Assembly (NCBI RefSeq): GCF_900129875.1
Contig: NZ_FQXC01000005.1
Span: 62,001 to 126,000, forward strand
DNA length: 64,000 bases
Source: Marivita hallyeonensis
GTDB lineage: Bacteria > Pseudomonadota > Alphaproteobacteria > Rhodobacterales > Rhodobacteraceae
Direction: 5' to 3'
Shown here: positions 16,941 through 25,182 of the stretch, piece by piece
Numbering within the stretch: position 1 is the first letter of the stretch
Layout of the letters: the number at the start of each line of letters is the position of its first letter
Translations under genes and position numbers: made by a program
The notes under the pieces: model-generated
Seen by the model: the letters and a program-made list of their open reading frames with translations, nothing else
What the model was told of the DNA's origin: nothing
Database searches by the model: none

Positions 16941-18110
16941 ATGAACGCATACGTAACCGGGCTTTCGGCCCGCGATTCCGCATCTGTATCCCGTGCGGAA
17001 GCCTTTATCCTGAGCAATCGTTTCGAGCGCCCGACGCTGGTGATCGACACCGAGGCGGTGGCGCGGCAATACGCGGCGCTGGCACAGGGTCTGGGGCGTG
17101 CGCGCATCCACTATGCGGTCAAGGCGAACCCGGCTCCGGAAATCCTGCGGACGCTCGCCGCGCTGGGCAGCAATTTCGACGCGGCGTCGCGGGTCGAGAT
17201 CGAGATGTGCCTTGCGGCAGGTGCCGATGTATCTCGCATTTCCTTCGGCAATACGATCAAACGCGCGTCCGACATTGCGTGGGCGCATGATCGCGGGATC
17301 ACGCATTTCGCCGCCGACTCCGAAGAAGAGCTGCGCAAACTGGCGCAGAACGCACCCGGCGCGCAGGTCTACATTCGTCTGATCGTCGGATCGCTTCAGG
17401 CCGACTGGCCGCTGTCGCGCAAGTTTGGCTGTGCGCTCGACAAGACGCCGGCGCTGTTCCGTCTGGCCATCGACCTTGGTCTCAAGCCGGTCGGTTTGTC
17501 GTTTCACGTTGGATCGCAGACACGCAAAGCCGAGATGTGGGGCGAAACGCTTGATCAGGTGGCGGGTGTCTGGAACTGGCTCAAAGCCGAAGGGTTCGAG
17601 CTGTCGCTGCTGAACATCGGCGGTGGCTTCCCGGCGTTCTACGGTCAGGAACTGGACGCGCCGCAGAACTATGCAGCGGCTGTCATGCGCCAAATCCACG
17701 CGCGTTTTGGTGACATCGCAGAGATCATGGCGGAGCCGGGTCGCGGTTTGGTGGCCGAAGCTGGTGCGATTGCGGCAGAGGTGCTGCTCGTGTCCCGCAA
17801 GTCGGACAGCGATCTGCACCGCTGGGTGTATCTGGATATCGGCAAGTTCTCCGGGCTGGCCGAGACGATGGATGAGGCGATCCGCTATCAGTTCATCACT
17901 GACCGTGACCACGAGCCGACGGGAGCCTGTATTCTTGCGGGTCCGTCTTGCGACAGTGCGGATGTGCTGTACGAAAAGCAGCCGGTTCAACTGCCGCTGG
18001 GTCTGCAGTCCGGCGACCGGATCGTGATCCGCAACTGCGGGGCCTATACCTCGACCTATGCGTCGGTCGGCTTCAACGGTTTCCCGCCGCTGGACGTCAT
18101 CGCGATTTAA
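16941..18110 (+). CDS. Type III PLP-dependent ornithine/lysine decarboxylase
   Basis: This 389-residue protein belongs to the alanine-racemase-fold decarboxylases (ODC/DAPDC group). Visible are the PLP lysine at residue 61 in YAVKANPAPEIL, SFGNTIKRASDI, the phosphate-binding VGSQT and NIGGGFPAFYG, EPGRGLVAEAG, and GPSCDSADVLYE carrying the ODC-type catalytic cysteine and aspartate. It would make putrescine (or cadaverine) for polyamine synthesis. The GPxCDSxD motif favours ODC over diaminopimelate decarboxylase. It stands alone with a long leader, and a hairpin plus T-run follows at 18149. Confidence 0.9.
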   Translation: MNAYVTGLSARDSASVSRAEAFILSNRFERPTLVIDTEAVARQYAALAQGLGRARIHYAVKANPAPEILRTLAALGSNFDAASRVEIEMCLAAGADVSRISFGNTIKRASDIAWAHDRGITHFAADSEEELRKLAQNAPGAQVYIRLIVGSLQADWPLSRKFGCALDKTPALFRLAIDLGLKPVGLSFHVGSQTRKAEMWGETLDQVAGVWNWLKAEGFELSLLNIGGGFPAFYGQELDAPQNYAAAVMRQIHARFGDIAEIMAEPGRGLVAEAGAIAAEVLLVSRKSDSDLHRWVYLDIGKFSGLAETMDEAIRYQFITDRDHEPTGACILAGPSCDSADVLYEKQPVQLPLGLQSGDRIVIRNCGAYTSTYASVGFNGFPPLDVIAI

Positions 18111-18148
18111 GATTTTGCCTTTCGCGCCAGGGAGGGGCGCGGCGGGCC

Positions 18149-18189
18149 GTGTAGGTCGGACAGAACTGTCCGGCCTACGCTTGTTTTTG
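18149..18189 (+). terminator. Hairpin terminator made from a dispersed palindromic repeat (copy 1)
   Basis: The arms at 18149-18162 (GTGTAGGTCGGACA) and 18167-18180 pair over 14 positions with G-U wobbles around the loop GAAC. TTGTTTTTG follows, so it can end transcription of the decarboxylase gene. The same core sequence occurs at 29881-29907 and, decayed, at 45144-45155. Confidence 0.65.
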
Positions 18190-18232
18190 TGGTGGGCTTC
18201 GCGTTTCGTGTTCAAAAGACCCGGAGCTGCCT

Positions 18233-19078
18233 ATGTTTCTTCCCCCTGACGATGCCGACGCGCGCCGTGCGATTGCGCCGGTGATCTGTTATCCGACCGA
18301 CACCCTGCCGCAGCCGGACATGGCGTTGTATCAAGCTGCGTTGGCTGGTGCGGAGATTGTGGATGCGGTCACCGCGGCCCCGCGCGAGGCCTGCACGTTC
18401 CGGGTCTCCGCTGGCGGGTTCTTTCGCATTGTCAGCATCGACGGGCCGCAAGTGGGTGATCTGAACCTCTGGCACGCGGATGATCTGTCGGAGCGGTTCT
18501 ATTCCGGCAAGACACGCGCGCTGCATGGGACGCATGTTTCCACCGGCGACCGGCTGTGGTCTTCATTTCCGACGCTGCGGCCGATGGCGACGGTCGTCGA
18601 GGACAGTCTGGATTGGTACGGGATCGACGATTTCGGCGGGTCGGTGCATGACGTGATCGGCACGCGCTGTGATCCGTACACGGGCAACCTTCTTGCCGGC
18701 ACGCAGTACCATCATTGCTGCCATTCGAACCTGACGCGGGCGCTGGCTGATGTGACGGGCCTATCTTTGGCCGATGCGGAACCGTATGTGCACGACGTCC
18801 TGAACGTGTTCATGTGTACGGGGTTCACGCGGGACACCGGGCAGTATTTCATGAAGGCCAGCCCGGTGCGGCCGGGCGATCACATCACGTTCTTTGCCGA
18901 GATTGACGTATTGGGCGCCTTGAGCGCGTGTCCGGGCGGCGATTGCTCGGCGGAGCATTCGAGCGATGCTGCGGCGTGTTTTCCGTTGAGGGTGGAGATA
19001 TTGCGCCCGGCGGACGGTGCTTTGGAAGGGTGGACGTCGCCTGCGGTCAATGCCTATGACCGCAGTCACGGAAGGTGA
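18233..19078 (+). CDS. DUF1989 (urea carboxylase-associated family) protein
   Basis: The 281-residue protein matches the DUF1989 family, seen in FRVSAGGFFRIVSIDGPQVGDLNLWHADDLSERF, TRALHGTHVSTGDRLWSSF, RCDPYTGNLL and CCHSNLTRAL. Relatives accompany urea carboxylase or guanidine-metabolism genes; their reaction is not well established, and conserved Cys, His and Asp residues suggest metal binding. Its position after a polyamine-forming decarboxylase suggests a nitrogen-metabolism role, but hairpin copy 1 lies between the two genes, so it may be transcribed alone. Confidence 0.82.
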   Translation: MFLPPDDADARRAIAPVICYPTDTLPQPDMALYQAALAGAEIVDAVTAAPREACTFRVSAGGFFRIVSIDGPQVGDLNLWHADDLSERFYSGKTRALHGTHVSTGDRLWSSFPTLRPMATVVEDSLDWYGIDDFGGSVHDVIGTRCDPYTGNLLAGTQYHHCCHSNLTRALADVTGLSLADAEPYVHDVLNVFMCTGFTRDTGQYFMKASPVRPGDHITFFAEIDVLGALSACPGGDCSAEHSSDAAACFPLRVEILRPADGALEGWTSPAVNAYDRSHGR

Positions 19079-19081
19079 AGA

Positions 19082-19714
19082 TCAGTCCTGCCGGAAATCG
19101 TCGTTCCGGTTCTCGTACGGGTGGGTGACGATGATAGTCCAATACATCAGGTAGTGCAGGGCGATAGGCCCGAGGCACATGGCGATGACCCAATCTGTCG
19201 GCGTGCCGGTGCGGGAGACAAGCTCATTCCCCACGATCAGTGCGACCAGGCGGGCGACATGCCAGTTGGCGGCGTTGCGTTTGCCCTCGTCCCAGCCTTC
19301 GCCGAAGAGTTCCGATTTCGAATTGGATGGCCCACCAATGGTGAAGATTGCAAAGACCATGGCGACGCCTGCAAGCAGCAGGCTGATGGCGTGCTGCGCC
19401 CATTCGAGACTGGGTGCAAAGATCGCGACCGAGCACAGAATGAACGGAACGGCAAAGGCGCGTGGACCCGTGACTTTGCCGTTTTCGCGCTCAAGGCGCT
19501 CGACCGTTGCCGGTACGTTCAAACCGACCACGAAAACATATCCGAAGAGCGCGCACAGCACCGGGAGAATCAATCCGATTTCGGTGAAGGCGGCGTAGTA
19601 CGGGGCCAGGAGCGTGTAGGCTGCCAATGTCGACATGCCGAACAGCATCGTGTTCGTGGGGATTGGCACGCGGGTGGTCAACAGGACGTAGAGGCCGATA
19701 AGGAAATTTGGCAT
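19082..19714 (-). CDS. Membrane protein of unknown function
   Basis: This 210-residue protein has about six hydrophobic segments: near residues 3-20, 25-45, 47-65, 85-105, 108-125 and 175-195. A conserved-looking polar loop, GPSNSKSELFGEGWDEGKRNAAN, joins segments 5 and 6. I do not recognise the family. It is convergent with the DUF1989 gene, only three bases apart, and lies 49 bases downstream of deoD on the same strand, so it could be the last gene of an H-NS-deoD transcript. Confidence 0.6.
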   Translation of the reverse strand: MPNFLIGLYVLLTTRVPIPTNTMLFGMSTLAAYTLLAPYYAAFTEIGLILPVLCALFGYVFVVGLNVPATVERLERENGKVTGPRAFAVPFILCSVAIFAPSLEWAQHAISLLLAGVAMVFAIFTIGGPSNSKSELFGEGWDEGKRNAANWHVARLVALIVGNELVSRTGTPTDWVIAMCLGPIALHYLMYWTIIVTHPYENRNDDFRQD

Positions 19715-19763
19715 GTCCGTTGAGTGCCAACGGAATGCGGCAGGAATACGGGTTGGATTGCGG

Positions 19764-20471
19764 CTATTCGGTGAAAGCTGCGGTCAGCGCGATGTCGATC
19801 ATGTCGCCGAAGCTGCGTTCGCGATCTTCGGAGGGCAAGGCTTCGCCGGTTTGCAGGTGGTCCGAGACGGTCAGGACGGCCAAGGCCCGGACCGAATGGC
19901 GCGCTGCAAGGTTGTAAAGCTCGGCGGCTTCCATCTCGACCCCCAGGATGCCGTGGCGCGTCATCTGTTCATTCAGATCGGGGCGTTCGTCATAGAACAC
20001 GTCTGACGAGTATATCCCGCCGATATGCGTGGTGATACCTTTGACTTGCGCGGCGTCAGCGGCGGCGCGCAAGAGGCCGTAATCGGCGCACGGTGCGAAG
20101 TTCAGTTCGCGGAAGATCCCGGTCGACGGTGTTGAAATCGAACTGGCGGTCATGGCGATGATGACATCGCGAATGCTCACCTGTTTTTGCATCCCGCCGC
20201 AAGAGCCGATCCGGATCAGGGTTTTCGCCCCGTAATCCCGGATCAGTTCATTTGCGTAGATGGATAAAGAAGGCATGCCCATGCCGGAGCCTTGGATCGT
20301 AACGCGGTGGCCCTTCCACATGCCGGTGAACCCCAGCATGCCGCGCACCTCGTTGACCAGTTTGACGTCTTCGAGAAACGTCTCTGCGGCCCACTTCGCG
20401 CGATATGGATCGCCGGGCATGAGAACGGTTTCGGCGATATCGCCGGGGGCTGCTCCGATATGGACAGTCAT
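19764..20471 (-). CDS. deoD: Purine nucleoside phosphorylase, DeoD type
   Basis: The 235-residue protein shows the trimeric/hexameric PNP family motifs: [17 protein letters not shown] (phosphate contact), [52 protein letters not shown] with the ribose-binding MEAAEL, and LTVSDHL with the catalytic aspartate. It splits purine nucleosides into base and ribose-1-phosphate for salvage. Its ATG directly abuts the TAA of the H-NS-type gene, so translation is probably coupled. Confidence 0.95.
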   Translation of the reverse strand: MTVHIGAAPGDIAETVLMPGDPYRAKWAAETFLEDVKLVNEVRGMLGFTGMWKGHRVTIQGSGMGMPSLSIYANELIRDYGAKTLIRIGSCGGMQKQVSIRDVIIAMTASSISTPSTGIFRELNFAPCADYGLLRAAADAAQVKGITTHIGGIYSSDVFYDERPDLNEQMTRHGILGVEMEAAELYNLAARHSVRALAVLTVSDHLQTGEALPSEDRERSFGDMIDIALTAAFTE

Positions 20472-20786
20472 TTAGATTGCAAGATCGTCCAGCGACTTCC
20501 CGCTTTTGAGCGCGTCATTCACCCAGTTTGGTTTGCGACCGCGACCTGTCCAGGTCTGGCTTGCATCCGCCGGGTTGGCGTATTTCGGCGCGCTTTTTGC
20601 GCCTTTTTTCTTCGGCGATCCACCCAGGAGTTCGTCGAGCGAAAAACCATATTCCTTCGCGGCTGTTTCAGCGGCTTTCTTGGCTTCCGCAAGGCGGCGT
20701 GTTTCCAGGGATTTCAGGGCTTTTTCGGCGTCTTTGATCAGCTTTTTGAGCTCGTCTTTCGACATTTTGTCCAAATTGACGGCCAT
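20472..20786 (-). CDS. H-NS/HvrA family nucleoid-associated protein
   Basis: This 104-residue protein has an N-terminal coiled coil (residues 5-45, rich in KSLETRRLAEAKKAAETAAKEYG) for oligomerisation and a C-terminal DNA-binding motif TWTGRGRKPNWVNDALKSGKSLDDL, the H-NS signature (here TGRGRKP). Such proteins bind AT-rich, curved DNA and silence or modulate promoters; HvrA in Rhodobacter affects photosynthesis and nitrogen genes. AGGAGAGA precedes the ATG. A perfect inverted repeat lies about 80-105 bases upstream. Confidence 0.92.
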   Translation of the reverse strand: MAVNLDKMSKDELKKLIKDAEKALKSLETRRLAEAKKAAETAAKEYGFSLDELLGGSPKKKGAKSAPKYANPADASQTWTGRGRKPNWVNDALKSGKSLDDLAI

Positions 20787-20865
20787 AGGTCTCTCCTACC
20801 ACGTGTTCTTTTTATGTAGCCGGGATGAGAGGAGTTTCGACAAAAGTCAATTCATATCCCAAAAA

Positions 20866-20890
20866 TGCAATTTATGGGCGTGAAATTGCA
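20866..20890. promoter_or_regulatory. Inverted repeat upstream of the H-NS-type gene
   Basis: TGCAATTT at 20866-20873 and AAATTGCA at 20883-20890 are perfect complements around nine bases. The stretch is AT-rich, of the kind H-NS proteins prefer, and lies in the 138-base gap between the H-NS-type gene and the secreted-protein gene. It may be an operator, for example for autoregulation. Confidence 0.4.
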
Positions 20891-20924
20891 ATTCGAGGTT
20901 GTTCGTCTTTGATGCGGTTTGGCG

Positions 20925-21404
20925 TCAGTTACCAGCCATGGATTGCATCATCGCGGCCATAAAGCCGGATTGCTCCATCCTGTCCAACATTAAATCGGTC
21001 AATCCGCATTCCTCATTTACCTGAATCGAAAAGTCTTCGGAAATACCCTCAGGCAGGAAATCGTTATCCTGACCCATGGCGTCGAGATCCATGTTCGCCA
21101 ATTGCGGGATGAACGCTTCCATCTTGTCGAGCATGTCATCCACGGCACCGGCGCTCGAAGCCTCTGTGAAACGGTCGAGCATGCAGGCCCCGGCGTCGCG
21201 GTATTCATCATTCCACGCGCTGTCTGGAACTTTCTCGCGGAGAGGTTCGGGATTGCCGCCTTCGTTTTCCACCATGCGGATCATCGCGTCGAACATGGCG
21301 TCGTTCATTTGTTCCGAAATGACCTCAAGACGTTCGAGCTGCGTTTCGGCTGTTGCGGCAAACGGAAAAAGGGCTGCGGTGAGGACGAGAGAAAAGCGGA
21401 TCAT
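20925..21404 (-). CDS. Secreted protein of unknown function
   Basis: This 159-residue protein has a Sec signal peptide (MIRFSLVLTAALFPFAATA) and an acidic, helical mature part rich in Met, Asp and Glu (SEQMNDAMFDAMIRMVENEGG, DDMLDKMEAFIPQL, DLMLDRMEQSGFMAAMMQSM). Two cysteines (GACMLDRF and EECGLTD) could pair. It looks like a small periplasmic protein; no enzyme motif is visible. The gene lies alone between the H-NS-type gene and ecm, all on the same strand. Confidence 0.7.
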   Translation of the reverse strand: MIRFSLVLTAALFPFAATAETQLERLEVISEQMNDAMFDAMIRMVENEGGNPEPLREKVPDSAWNDEYRDAGACMLDRFTEASSAGAVDDMLDKMEAFIPQLANMDLDAMGQDNDFLPEGISEDFSIQVNEECGLTDLMLDRMEQSGFMAAMMQSMAGN

Positions 21405-21459
21405 GAATGCCCCTTGGACTGGTGGATTGAAACAATGAGCGCGGAATATGGCGCAGCTT

Positions 21460-23436
21460 TCATTCGGCTGCCACCGCTTTGGGATCGGCGAGGGTCACGA
21501 TATCCATCATGATGGCGTTCAGTTCGAAGTCTTTAGGGGTGTAGACCTTTGCAACGCCCATTGCGCGGAGGCGGTCGGCATCGTCGTCGGGAATGATACC
21601 ACCAACAATGACCGGCACATGGCCAAGCCCGGCTTCGCGCATTTTGGTCATCATGTCTTCGACCAAGGGGATGTGGCTGCCCGAAAGGATCGACAGGCCG
21701 ACGACATGAACTTCGTTGTCCTGCGCGGCCGCCACAATCTGATCGGGGGTGAGGCGGATGCCTTCGTAATCGATGTCCATGCCACAATCGCGGGCGCGGA
21801 AGGCGATTTGTTCTGCACCGTTCGAGTGGCCGTCGAGGCCCGGTTTGCCGACGAGGAATTTCAGGCGGCGACCAAGCTTGTCACTGACGGCGTCAACAGC
21901 GGCGCGCAGGTCTTCGAGGCCTTCTGTCTTGTTGCTGACAGACTTTGAGACACCGGTCGGACCGCGGTATTCGCCGAAGACGGCGCGCATTTCGCCGGCC
22001 CATTCACCGGTGGTCACGCCAGCCTTTGCGCAGGCAATGGAAGCGGGCATGACGTTTTTGCCTTCCTTGGCGGCGGCGCGCAGGTCGGCCAGTGCGGCTT
22101 TGACTTCGCCATCGTTGCGCTCGGCCCGCCACGCGTTCAGGCGGTCAATCTGTTCCTGTTCTACGGCTGGGTCGACAACCATGATGCCGCCATCTTCGGT
22201 TTGCAGCGGGCTTGGTTCGCCATCGGTCCATTTGTTCACGCCGACAACGATGGTTTCGTTGCGTTCGATGCGGTTCAGGCGATCGGCGTTGGAGTCGACC
22301 AGACGGCCTTTCATGTATTCGATAGAGCCGATTGCACCGCCCATAGCATCAAGGTTGGCAAGTTCGGCGCGCGCGCCTTCTTTCAAGGCTTCAACCTTGC
22401 GGTCTACTGCCGGGTTGCCGTCGAACAGGTCGTCGTATTCAAGAAGATCGGTTTCGTAGGCGAGGATCTGCTGCATGCGCATTGACCATTGCTGATCCCA
22501 CGGGCGGGGCAGACCTAGCGCTTCGTTCCAAGCGGGCAACTGCACCGCACGGGCGCGGGCATTTTTCGACAGGGTCACGGCGAGCATTTCAATCAAAATG
22601 CGGTAGACGTTGTTTTCGGGCTGCTGTTCGGTCAGGCCAAGCGAGTTGACCTGCACGCCATACCGGAAGCGGCGGAACTTGGGGTTTTCGACGCCGTATC
22701 GCTGTTCGAGGATTTCGTCCCAGAGGTCCACAAAGGCGCGCATCTTGCACATCTCGGTGACGAAGCGGATGCCTGCGTTGACGAAGAAGGAGATACGACC
22801 GCAGAGCGCCGGGAAGTCTTCGGCTGGGACGCGGGGTTTTAGCTCGTCCAGTACGGCGATGGCAGTGGCGAGAGCGAAGGAGAGTTCCTGTTCCGGTGTC
22901 GCGCCGGCCTCTTGCAAGTGGTAGGAACAGACGTTCATCGGGTTCCATTTGGGAATGTTGGTGTAGCAGTACTCGGCGACATCCCCGATCATCTTGAGCG
23001 ATGGCTTCGGTGGGCAGATATAGGTGCCGCGCGACAGGTATTCCTTGATGAGGTCGTTCTGCACGGTGCCCTGGAGTTTCGAGATATCCGCGCCCTGTTC
23101 TTCGGCTACGGCAACGTAAAGCGCGAGCAACCATGGCGCAGTCGCGTTGATCGTCATCGAGGTATTCATCTGTTCCAGCGGGATCTGGTCGAAAAGCGTG
23201 CGCATATCGCCCAGATGGCTGACCGGCACGCCCACCTTGCCGACCTCACCGCGTGCCAGCACGTGGTCGCTGTCGTAGCCAGTTTGCGTGGGCAGGTCGA
23301 AAGCGACGGAAAGACCGGTTTGACCCTTGGCGAGATTCGACCGGTAAAGCGCGTTGGAGGCCTGAGCGGTCGAGTGCCCGGCATAGGTACGAATGAGCCA
23401 CGGGCGGTCACGGGTCGGGGTCTGTGCGTCGGTCAT
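21460..23436 (-). CDS. ecm: Ethylmalonyl-CoA mutase
   Basis: At 658 residues this is a one-chain, B12-dependent acyl-CoA mutase. The N-terminal TIM barrel has RTYAGHST, GLSVAFDLPTQTGYDSD and the mutase stretch NVCSYHLQEAGATPEQELSFAL. The C-terminal cobalamin domain has GLDGHSNGAEQ with the cobalt-ligating histidine near residue 537, GLSILSGSH and VGGIIPDDD. Length and sequence fit ethylmalonyl-CoA mutase (MeaA type), which converts (2R)-ethylmalonyl-CoA to (2S)-methylsuccinyl-CoA in the ethylmalonyl-CoA pathway, rather than classical methylmalonyl-CoA mutase. ccr, making its substrate, is 1.7 kb away and mcd, using its product, is in the window. Confidence 0.93.
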   Translation of the reverse strand: MTDAQTPTRDRPWLIRTYAGHSTAQASNALYRSNLAKGQTGLSVAFDLPTQTGYDSDHVLARGEVGKVGVPVSHLGDMRTLFDQIPLEQMNTSMTINATAPWLLALYVAVAEEQGADISKLQGTVQNDLIKEYLSRGTYICPPKPSLKMIGDVAEYCYTNIPKWNPMNVCSYHLQEAGATPEQELSFALATAIAVLDELKPRVPAEDFPALCGRISFFVNAGIRFVTEMCKMRAFVDLWDEILEQRYGVENPKFRRFRYGVQVNSLGLTEQQPENNVYRILIEMLAVTLSKNARARAVQLPAWNEALGLPRPWDQQWSMRMQQILAYETDLLEYDDLFDGNPAVDRKVEALKEGARAELANLDAMGGAIGSIEYMKGRLVDSNADRLNRIERNETIVVGVNKWTDGEPSPLQTEDGGIMVVDPAVEQEQIDRLNAWRAERNDGEVKAALADLRAAAKEGKNVMPASIACAKAGVTTGEWAGEMRAVFGEYRGPTGVSKSVSNKTEGLEDLRAAVDAVSDKLGRRLKFLVGKPGLDGHSNGAEQIAFRARDCGMDIDYEGIRLTPDQIVAAAQDNEVHVVGLSILSGSHIPLVEDMMTKMREAGLGHVPVIVGGIIPDDDADRLRAMGVAKVYTPKDFELNAIMMDIVTLADPKAVAAE

Positions 23437-23675
23437 ATCACCTCCGATGGGGCAGATTCGCCCAGGTAATCTTGTTGCGTTCTGCGCTCAATACGCGAAA
23501 CATTATGTCTCTGTCAATTCGCTGCGCTGCGGCGCATTTTGAATTGCTGCATTGCCGAAGGCTAGCGGAATTTGGGTCGGATTGGCAGGGCCAATTGCGC
23601 GCAGTTGGCGGGAATGGCGTCATGCTTTGGTCTTGAGGCTTGCAGTTGTGCACGGGCCTCGCCACGGTGGTGCGC

Positions 23676-25043
23676 ATGACACAGTCCGTGACGCTTCCGC
23701 TTTGGGCCTTCCTGCTCATCTTGTTGTTCGCGGGTGTCACCTTTGCGTCGCATTTCCTGTTTCCGTCCGTGCGCTGGTTCTTTCGGCGACGTATGGAAAA
23801 GGCCGTGGCACAGCTGAACCAGCGGTTGGAGCGGCCCATTCAGCCGTTCAAGCTGCTTCGGCGGCAGGACATGATCCAGCGACTGGTGTACGACCCCGAA
23901 GTGACCGAAGCGATTGTGGCGCATGCCAAAGAAACTGGTGTGCGCGAGGACGTGGCTTTCGAGCGGGCACGGCGGTACGCGCGTGAGATTGTGCCGTCAT
24001 TCTCGGCGTGGGCCTATTTCGGATTTGCGATCCGCGCGGCCCGGCTTTTGAGCACGTCCCTGTATCGGGTGCGCATGGTGCATCATGATGTGGGGCTCGC
24101 GGATGTCGACCCCGAAGCGACGGTGGTCTTCGTCATGAATCACCGGTCGAACATGGATTATGTCTTGGTCACGTATCTTGCGGCGGATCGGTCCGCCTTG
24201 TCTTATGCCGTGGGTGAATGGGCGCGTGTCTGGCCGCTGTCGCGGCTGATCCGTGCGATGGGCGCGTACTTCATCCGGCGGAAATCGCGCGATCATCTGT
24301 ATCGCAAGGTTCTGGCGCGCTACGTTCAGCAATCTACGGGCGCGGGCGTGACGCAAGCGGTGTTTCCCGAGGGTGGGTTGAGCCTAAACGGGAGCCTGGC
24401 GCAGCCGAAGGTGGGTATCCTGAAATACATCCTCGAAGGATCGGACGCGGCCAATCGCGATGTGGTGTTCGTACCTGTGGCGTTAAACTACGACCGCGTG
24501 TTGGAGGACACCATCCTGATCAAAGCTCAGGAGGCCGGAACACGGCGGTTCCGGGCGCGGATCAGCGTGGTGTTCAAGGCGATCCTGCGGCAACTCTGGT
24601 TGCGGATCACCCGACGTTTCCATCGGTTCGGCTATGCTGCGGTGAGTTTCGGAAAGCCTGTGCTGCTGAGTGAAGTGCCGGGTGGTATCGACCGACCAGA
24701 GGCGGTTTCCGAGCTGATCATGCAGCGCATTGCAGAGGCTGTGCCCATTCTGCCGGTGCCGTTGGTGACGTCACTGCTTTTGGACAAAGGTCCACTATCG
24801 CGCGAGATGCTGTCCATGGCATTCACCGAGGAGTTGGACCGGTTGAAGGATGCTCAGGTTCATTTGCCGCGAAATGATGCGGCCTATGCCTGCGAATTCG
24901 GTCTACGGACCCTGATCGAACGGGGAATCGTGATGGAGGAAGACGAGGCCTTGTCCATTGCCCCGTCCAAGCGCGCGCTGGCTTTGTTCTATGCGAATTC
25001 AATTGCGCATGTTGTGGGCGATCGTTCTGCGGCTGCACAATGA
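23676..25043 (+). CDS. Glycerol-3-phosphate/1-acylglycerol-3-phosphate acyltransferase-like protein
   Basis: The 455-residue protein has one N-terminal membrane helix (LWAFLLILLFAGVTFASHFLF) and a PlsB/PlsC-type catalytic domain: NHRSNMDY gives the HX4D motif, YFIRRKSRD and FPEGGLSLNG give the other two acyltransferase blocks. It probably transfers a fatty acyl group onto glycerol-phosphate or a related acceptor at the inner membrane. The ATG at 23676 is more likely than a TTG 36 bases upstream. It lies between the divergent ecm and ccr genes, 139 bases before ccr, an unusual place for a lipid enzyme. Confidence 0.83.
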   Translation: MTQSVTLPLWAFLLILLFAGVTFASHFLFPSVRWFFRRRMEKAVAQLNQRLERPIQPFKLLRRQDMIQRLVYDPEVTEAIVAHAKETGVREDVAFERARRYAREIVPSFSAWAYFGFAIRAARLLSTSLYRVRMVHHDVGLADVDPEATVVFVMNHRSNMDYVLVTYLAADRSALSYAVGEWARVWPLSRLIRAMGAYFIRRKSRDHLYRKVLARYVQQSTGAGVTQAVFPEGGLSLNGSLAQPKVGILKYILEGSDAANRDVVFVPVALNYDRVLEDTILIKAQEAGTRRFRARISVVFKAILRQLWLRITRRFHRFGYAAVSFGKPVLLSEVPGGIDRPEAVSELIMQRIAEAVPILPVPLVTSLLLDKGPLSREMLSMAFTEELDRLKDAQVHLPRNDAAYACEFGLRTLIERGIVMEEDEALSIAPSKRALALFYANSIAHVVGDRSAAAQ

Positions 25044-25076
25044 ATTCTGCATCCGCTCGGTCATAAAATTACAAAA

Positions 25077-25106
25077 TTGACTTAAATCTTGTTGCAAAAT
25101 TTCAAT
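25077..25106 (+). promoter_or_regulatory. Predicted ccr promoter with an overlapping TTGCAAAATTTCAA element
   Basis: TTGACT at 25077-25082 and TTCAAT at 25101-25106 with an 18-base spacer form a plausible promoter 77 bases before the ccr start. TTGCAAAATTTCAA (25092-25105), a quasi-palindrome, overlaps the -10. AATCTTGTTGC (25085-25095) recurs upstream of ecm, and CTGCGATTCTG (25132-25142) recurs upstream of etfB. RamB-type regulators of acetate and C2 metabolism recognise TTTGCAAA-like sites, so such control is possible but unproven. Confidence 0.4.
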
Positions 25107-25182
25107 CTGGGTCATATTGCAGGGTCAGATGCTGCGATTCTGCGTTGCGGCACAGTTGTGACATAACCTTATGGAGGCTTCG

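Noticed and set aside
16857-18215. Long minus-strand open frame across the ornithine decarboxylase
   Set aside because: Shadow of a clear decarboxylase with PLP motifs; no recognisable sequence of its own.
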